Source: a bacterium
Lineage (GTDB): Bacteria > Zhuqueibacterota > Zhuqueibacteria > Zhuqueibacterales > Zhuqueibacteraceae
Direction of reading: 5' to 3'
Assembly (NCBI GenBank): GCA_023150945.1
Contig: JAKLJX010000003.1
Span: forward strand, 287,164-351,163
DNA: 64,000 nucleotides
Shown one piece after another: positions 60,101 to 64,000 of this stretch. A program made the position numbers and the translations under genes. Every line of letters starts with the position of its first letter. Positions within the stretch are counted from its first letter, which is position 1. The notes beneath the pieces are model-generated. The model searched no databases and was not told the origin of the DNA. It was given only the letters and a program-made list of their open reading frames with translations.

Positions 60101-60329
60101 CAATGACCTGTTCGACGAAATAGGGATTGACCGGCAGGAAGTAGACGCGCTCGGCGAGATGCTCGGAGGTTTGAATCGTGGCGATGTTGGGATTGATCAG
60201 GATGGTTTGAATGCCTTCCTGTTTCAGCGCTTTGATCGCCTGGCTGCCGGAGTAATCGAATTCACCGGCCTCGCCGATCTTCAAGGCGGCGCTGCCCAGG
60301 ATGATGACTTTGCGGGGACGTGGTGGCAT
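57135..60329 (-). CDS. carB: Carbamoyl-phosphate synthase large subunit
   Basis: 1064 residues, full length. Two homologous ATP-grasp halves are seen. The first has [20 protein letters not shown]-type N-terminus, [12 protein letters not shown] and [16 protein letters not shown]. The second has [35 protein letters not shown] and [14 protein letters not shown] C-terminal MGS-like allosteric domain ([20 protein letters not shown]) ends the protein. It makes carbamoyl phosphate from bicarbonate, ATP and glutamine-derived ammonia for pyrimidines and arginine. carA is not adjacent. The start is ATG 60329. Confidence 0.98.
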   Translation of the reverse strand: [1064 protein letters not shown]

Positions 60330-60478
60330 GTAGCGTGACTGCAGTATTGAAGGTTGAAAATGGAATGCTGCTTTGCAAGTGCAGCTCTGCGTGACCCATT
60401 ACTCGAAGCCGGGCAAAGGCCGGCGCAACGATAACATTTGCTGCGCATAAAAGCAAGCCGCAAGAGGAAGTATTGGAT

Positions 60479-60507
60479 TTGCAATATGTGCGGCAAAAGA
60501 CTATATT
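60479..60507 (+). promoter_or_regulatory. Sigma-70-type promoter for the AAA ATPase operon
   Basis: TTGCAA (60479-60484), a 17-bp spacer and TATATT (60502-60507), 36 bp before the ATG at 60544. Its -10 is identical to the promoter at 50070. Confidence 0.72.
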
Positions 60508-60543
60508 CCGGCAACTCGTCGCAGCCCATAGTGAGTCTCGCAC

Positions 60544-61905
60544 ATGATCGAACGCATCAAAATTGCCGGTTACAAATCACTGGATGGTGTGGAGATTACG
60601 CTCAACCCCCTGACCGTGCTGTTTGGCCCGAATGGCTCCGGCAAAAGCAACTTTCTCGATGCCCTGCAACTGCTCTCCAATCTGGTGCGTGTCCGCACGC
60701 TGAAGGAAGCGTTCGAGTCGCCCTATCGTGGCACGCCGCTGGAGTCCTTTGCCTTCGGCCGGGAGGGGCTGCGCGGGCTGTTGCAGCGCGACAGCGCGCA
60801 GTTCACCTTCGAAGTCGATGTGCGCCTCTCGAATCATGTCATTCAAACGATCGAGAAACAGATTCGCGAGTTGCGCCGAAGCCACCAGGAAGGCGGGACG
60901 GAGTCGTCGGATAATGGCCGCGCTGGTGACCGTAGGAATGAACAGGCGCCGGATGAAAGCACCGGTCAGTATACAAAATTGATCAAAGAAACCCGGCTGC
61001 GCTATCGCATCACCATTGAAATCCTGCCGAAATCAGGAATCCTGCAAGTGGCGGATGAATATGTCGCGGCTCTTTCAAGAGACGGCACTCCCTCAAAAAA
61101 GCGCAGACCATTTCTGGAGCGCATGCAGTCACGCCTGCATTTGCGCATGGAGAGGCAATCGCATCTGGTTTATTATGATCGCTTTCTCGACCACACCATC
61201 GTTTCCCAGCCGCTCTATGCACCGCATTATCCGCATCTGGCGGCTTTGAAGCAGGAATTGCTGGGCTGGCATTTCTATTATTTCGAACCGCGCGAGCGCA
61301 TGCGCAGCCCCAACCCGGTGATGGCGACCAGGCACATCGGTTTGATGGGAGAGAATCTCGCGGCGTTTCTCAATACCCTGCAGGCGCTCGATAAACGGAA
61401 ATTTCAGGCCATTGAAAAGTCCCTGCGCACGATCGTTCCCACGGCCAACGGCATCGTCGTCACGGTGAATGATCTGGGGCAGGTGGAACTGCGGGTGAGA
61501 GAAGGCGACGCCGAGATTCCTGCCCGGCTGCTCTCGGAAGGAACCTTGCGAATTCTCGGGTTGCTGGCGCTCTTCGGTGCCCAGGAGCCGCCGTCACTGA
61601 TCGGCTTCGAAGAGCCGGAGAATGGTGTGCATCCCCGGCGTATCAAGTTGATCGCGGAGTTGTGGAAGAACCACGCGGCGCCGGCAGACACGCAGGTGAT
61701 CATTACCACGCATTCGCCGCTGCTGGCGGACCTGATTAACGATGATTGCCTGTACGTGTGCCGGCGCTCTGCCGGACGCACCAGTATCGAACCTTTCACT
61801 ACTTTCGGCCCGCTCGGCCGGCCTGCCGCCATCGCCGATGCCCTGGATGAGCAGGAGAAATTGCCGGTCTCGGAGCGCATTTTGCGGGGTGATTTTGATG
61901 CCTAG
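60544..61905 (+). CDS. AAA-family ATPase (OLD/RecF-like, AAA_21 type)
   Basis: 453 residues. Start KIAGYKSLDGVEITLNPLTV leads into Walker A FGPNGSGKSNFLDALQLLS (P-loop at about 28-35). A central insertion (100-270) is variable. The ABC-like signature is LLSEGTLRILGLLALFG. Walker B is LIGFEEPENGVHP, and DTQVIITTHSPLLADLI carries the H-loop. Such SMC/ABC-type ATPases pair with TOPRIM nucleases in several anti-phage systems (OLD, PARIS, Gabija-like). Its stop overlaps the TOPRIM-like gene by 8 bp. Confidence 0.88.
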   Translation: MIERIKIAGYKSLDGVEITLNPLTVLFGPNGSGKSNFLDALQLLSNLVRVRTLKEAFESPYRGTPLESFAFGREGLRGLLQRDSAQFTFEVDVRLSNHVIQTIEKQIRELRRSHQEGGTESSDNGRAGDRRNEQAPDESTGQYTKLIKETRLRYRITIEILPKSGILQVADEYVAALSRDGTPSKKRRPFLERMQSRLHLRMERQSHLVYYDRFLDHTIVSQPLYAPHYPHLAALKQELLGWHFYYFEPRERMRSPNPVMATRHIGLMGENLAAFLNTLQALDKRKFQAIEKSLRTIVPTANGIVVTVNDLGQVELRVREGDAEIPARLLSEGTLRILGLLALFGAQEPPSLIGFEEPENGVHPRRIKLIAELWKNHAAPADTQVIITTHSPLLADLINDDCLYVCRRSAGRTSIEPFTTFGPLGRPAAIADALDEQEKLPVSERILRGDFDA

Positions 61906-62488
61906 CTTGGGGCTGTTTGTCGAAGATGTGTTTCACGAGCGATTCATCTCCCAATTGCTGCGGCGGACGGCGGAGGAGCATAATCAGACAGTGACCCTCG
62001 AACCGCGCAGTGTTCGTGGCGGCCACGGCCGGGTGCTACACGAGTTGAAAGAATACCTGCGGGATTTGCAGAGCTACCGTGAACAGCCATACGATGCCAT
62101 CATCGTCGCTGTTGACGCCAATTGCAAAACTGCGCCAATCAAACAACGCGAAATCAAGGAAGCACTTGGGGAGATGCGAACTGAAGTAATCATTGCCACG
62201 CCGGACCCACACATTGAGCGCTGGATGCTGTTGGATGCAGCGGCCTTCAAGAAAGCCGTCGGCCGGGGCTGCGCCACGCCGCCGGAAAAGTGTGAACGCG
62301 ACTTCTACAAAAACTTTCTCCGTCAGGAAATCGCCAGGGCAGAAGTTCCGGCTCTGCTGGGCGGTTTGGAATATGTCGAAGACTTCATCAACGAGCTTGA
62401 TCTCAGCCGCATGAGCCGGGCTGACCGTTCCTTCGGTGATTTTCTCAACAAGGTTCATTCTTTTTTCAAACGGCATCGCCGCAAATGA
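61898..62488 (+). CDS. TOPRIM-like (DUF4276-type) protein partner of the AAA ATPase
   Basis: 196 residues from ATG 61898, inside the end of the ATPase gene. The N-terminus LGLFVEDVFHERFISQLLRR provides the first acidic residues of a TOPRIM fold. YDAIIVAVDANCK has the DxD-like strand. ATPDPHIERWMLLDAAAFKK is a common DUF4276 block. TOPRIM nucleases cleave DNA or tRNA when released by their ATPase. The coupling of the two genes argues for a stoichiometric complex. The catalytic set is read by eye only. Confidence 0.75.
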   Translation: MPSLGLFVEDVFHERFISQLLRRTAEEHNQTVTLEPRSVRGGHGRVLHELKEYLRDLQSYREQPYDAIIVAVDANCKTAPIKQREIKEALGEMRTEVIIATPDPHIERWMLLDAAAFKKAVGRGCATPPEKCERDFYKNFLRQEIARAEVPALLGGLEYVEDFINELDLSRMSRADRSFGDFLNKVHSFFKRHRRK

Positions 62489-63669
62489 AAGACGCCCTTC
62501 CAGAACTCATACTCAAACACCTTCCCGACCTCATCCGCGCCCGCCGGCACCTGCACCAGCACCCCGAGTTGAGCTGGGAGGAACGCGAAACCAGCCGCTT
62601 CATTCGCCAGTGGCTGGAGGCGTCCGGCATAGAACTGCGCCTGGCGAAGGATTTCTACGCCACCATCGGCATCATCCGCGGCCGGCAACCCGGCCCCGTG
62701 GTCGGCTTGCGCGCGGACATTGACGCGCTGCCGATCCCGGAAAAAAGCGAGGTCCCCCACCGCTCCCAAAACCCCGGCGTGATGCATGCCTGCGGCCACG
62801 ACGGCCATACCGCCACTTTGCTGGGCGCGGCCCGCGTGCTGGCGCAACTGCGCGAGCAGCTTCCCGGCACGGTGGTGTGTGTGTTTCAACCCGCGGAGGA
62901 GAACGGCGGCGGCGGCCGCAAATTGCTTGCTTCCGGCTTGCTCGACGATCTCGGCATTCAAGCCTTCTTCGGCCTGCACGCCTGGCCTTATCTGCCGGCC
63001 GGCACCATCGGCATACGCTACGGCGAAATGATGGCCGCCATCGATGACTTCAAGATCGTGGTGCACGGCAAATCCGGGCATGCCGCACATCCGCTGGCGG
63101 CCATCGATCCGGTATGGATTTCGGCGCAGATCATCACCGCGGTACAAAGCCTGGTCACGCGCGAGCGCCACGGCGCCGATCCCGTGGTCATCAGCATCGC
63201 CACGATTCACGGCGGCACGGCCGACAACGTTATCCCGGCGCAGGTCGAGATGACCGGCACCATGCGCACGCTCAAACCCGAAACGCGCGAGCGCATGAAT
63301 CGCCGCCTGGTCGAACTCGTGCAAGGCGTTGCCCAAACGTTCGGCGGCGCCGCGGAAGTGGAACTCGAACCGGGTTATCCTTCCTTGATCAACGATGAAC
63401 GCATGGTGCGCCTGGTCGCGCGCGTCGCGGCGGATTTACTCGGCGCACAAAACGTGATTCCTCTGGCGGAACCGAGCATGGGCGGCGAGGATTTCGCCTA
63501 CTACTTGCAGAAGTATTCCGGCGCCTTCTTTCGTCTGGGTGTGGGACCGCGGCCGGCGTTGCATGCGGACACGTTTGATTTCAACGATGACGCGCTTGCT
63601 CTTGGCGTCAACATGATGGCGGCGGTCGCGATTGATTTTCTCAATGGCAGCGCCGCGGCAACTTCCTGA
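62485..63669 (+). CDS. M20-family amidohydrolase/peptidase
   Basis: 394 residues. The ATGA overlap at 62485 couples it to the TOPRIM-like gene. Metal-site motifs are GLRADIDALPIPEK, HACGHDGHTATLLGAARVL, VFQPAEENGGGGRKLL, GLHAWPYLPAGTIG and MGGEDFAYYLQKYSGAFF with LHADTFDFND. This is the hippurate hydrolase/N-acyl amino acid amidohydrolase branch. It removes acyl groups from amino acids or amides. A metabolic enzyme in the same operon as an ATPase/TOPRIM pair is unexpected. Confidence 0.94.
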   Translation: MKDALPELILKHLPDLIRARRHLHQHPELSWEERETSRFIRQWLEASGIELRLAKDFYATIGIIRGRQPGPVVGLRADIDALPIPEKSEVPHRSQNPGVMHACGHDGHTATLLGAARVLAQLREQLPGTVVCVFQPAEENGGGGRKLLASGLLDDLGIQAFFGLHAWPYLPAGTIGIRYGEMMAAIDDFKIVVHGKSGHAAHPLAAIDPVWISAQIITAVQSLVTRERHGADPVVISIATIHGGTADNVIPAQVEMTGTMRTLKPETRERMNRRLVELVQGVAQTFGGAAEVELEPGYPSLINDERMVRLVARVAADLLGAQNVIPLAEPSMGGEDFAYYLQKYSGAFFRLGVGPRPALHADTFDFNDDALALGVNMMAAVAIDFLNGSAAATS

Positions 63670-63759
63670 GCTGGCGCAGGCACTGGCAAGGCCCGGCGCC
63701 GGCGCGCTGCCGTTCCCTGGCGCGCTGATGGGGAACGGCCTAAACGAAAGACGATCAGA

Positions 63760-64000
63760 ATGAATCGGACTCGAGTCATGCGTAAATTACTCCTCGCTGC
63801 GGCCGTGGCCGCGCTGGCGGCCGCCGTGCTGTATGCCTGCAGCTTCGACAACGGTCTCGGCCTGTTGCAATCGAAGATCAGCGGCAAGATCTATTTTCTC
63901 GGATCGGAATTTCGGCCCTCGAATGTCGATGAAGTGCGGGTGGTGGCGGCCTCGAATTTTCCGCCGCAAGGTTTTGGCGACGTCTTCTTCAGCGAGGCCA
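63760..64000 (+). CDS. Lipoprotein, truncated by window end
   Basis: About 80 residues visible. The helix LLLAAAVAALAAAVLYACSF ends in a lipobox (Cys about residue 27 counting from ATG 63760). The mature part begins SFDNGLGLLQSKISGKIYFL. The ATG at 63760 is weakly supported by GAAAG upstream; an in-frame ATG at 63778 would shorten the N-region. Family cannot be assigned from this fragment. Confidence 0.75.
   Translation, partial: MNRTRVMRKLLLAAAVAALAAAVLYACSFDNGLGLLQSKISGKIYFLGSEFRPSNVDEVRVVAASNFPPQGFGDVFFSEA

Noticed and set aside
57030-60338. 1102-residue open frame on the plus strand antisense to carB
   Set aside because: It lies almost exactly opposite an unmistakable, motif-rich carB and its translation is His/Arg/Gly-rich with no family motif. 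High GC makes such shadow frames common.
1-64000. tRNA genes, rRNA, CRISPR arrays, prophage or integrase genes
   Set aside because: I looked for T-loop GGTTCGAATCC-type sequences, regularly spaced repeats and integrase/transposase motifs and found none that held up.

Overview
The window is a 64 kb fragment of a GC-rich bacterial chromosome with densely packed genes and no tRNA, rRNA, integrase, transposase or CRISPR array that I could find. Three clues suggest an FCB-type lineage, possibly KSB1- or Calditrichota-like. One is a C-terminal NYPNPFNP sorting domain on a giant secreted protein. Another is a DUF4295-like small gene next to rpmB. The third is the MacAB/Mla/TPM envelope gene repertoire. 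The placement is an inference, not a phylogeny.

Layout. 1-684: 3' end of polA. 736-5253: a PP2C phosphatase, two TPM-domain membrane proteins, an RsbW-like kinase and an RsbV-like STAS protein (a partner-switching set). This runs directly into an Mla-type lipid-transport operon (MlaE, two small proteins, MlaF, MlaD, PqiC-like lipoprotein; 5378-9765), closed by a bidirectional terminator at 9857-9892. From 39904 down to 9945 about 21 consecutive genes lie on the minus strand. The distal part holds a 1160-residue secreted PKD/Ig-like protein, a response regulator and histidine kinase pair, and a divergent RtcB. The proximal part (39904-18250) is the most unusual region. It has seven paralogous APH/maltokinase-fold proteins, five glycosyltransferases, one ABC exporter, one HPr-kinase-like P-loop protein, two DUF5666-like proteins and one 487-residue orphan. 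Five of the seven APH-fold paralogues carry an extra N-terminal module and have lost the catalytic Asp of the HGD motif. The two short paralogues keep it. I infer an uncharacterised glycan or glycolipid assembly and export system with phosphorylation steps.

40914-46611 (+): a DUF5666-like exported protein followed by a TolC-MacA-MacB(ATPase)-MacB(permease) efflux operon, with a striking hexamer-repeat hairpin between the last two genes. 46910-60329 (-): a Kelch lipoprotein, a GAF-GGDEF cyclase, a GT9-like small protein, then a probable operon DUF4295-like/rpmB/MerC/Trm112/lgt/HHH-protein. An L,D-transpeptidase, a TPR-like protein and carB follow. 60544-63669 (+): an AAA ATPase and TOPRIM-like pair resembling defence modules, translationally coupled to an M20 amidohydrolase. 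A truncated lipoprotein gene runs off the end.

Likely interplay: the Mla, MacAB-TolC, Lgt, L,D-transpeptidase and glycosyltransferase/kinase genes make this a strongly envelope-centred region with several sensory modules (RsbU-type phosphatase, HK/RR, diguanylate cyclase). Functions are assigned from motifs read directly in the sequence; no database search was possible.
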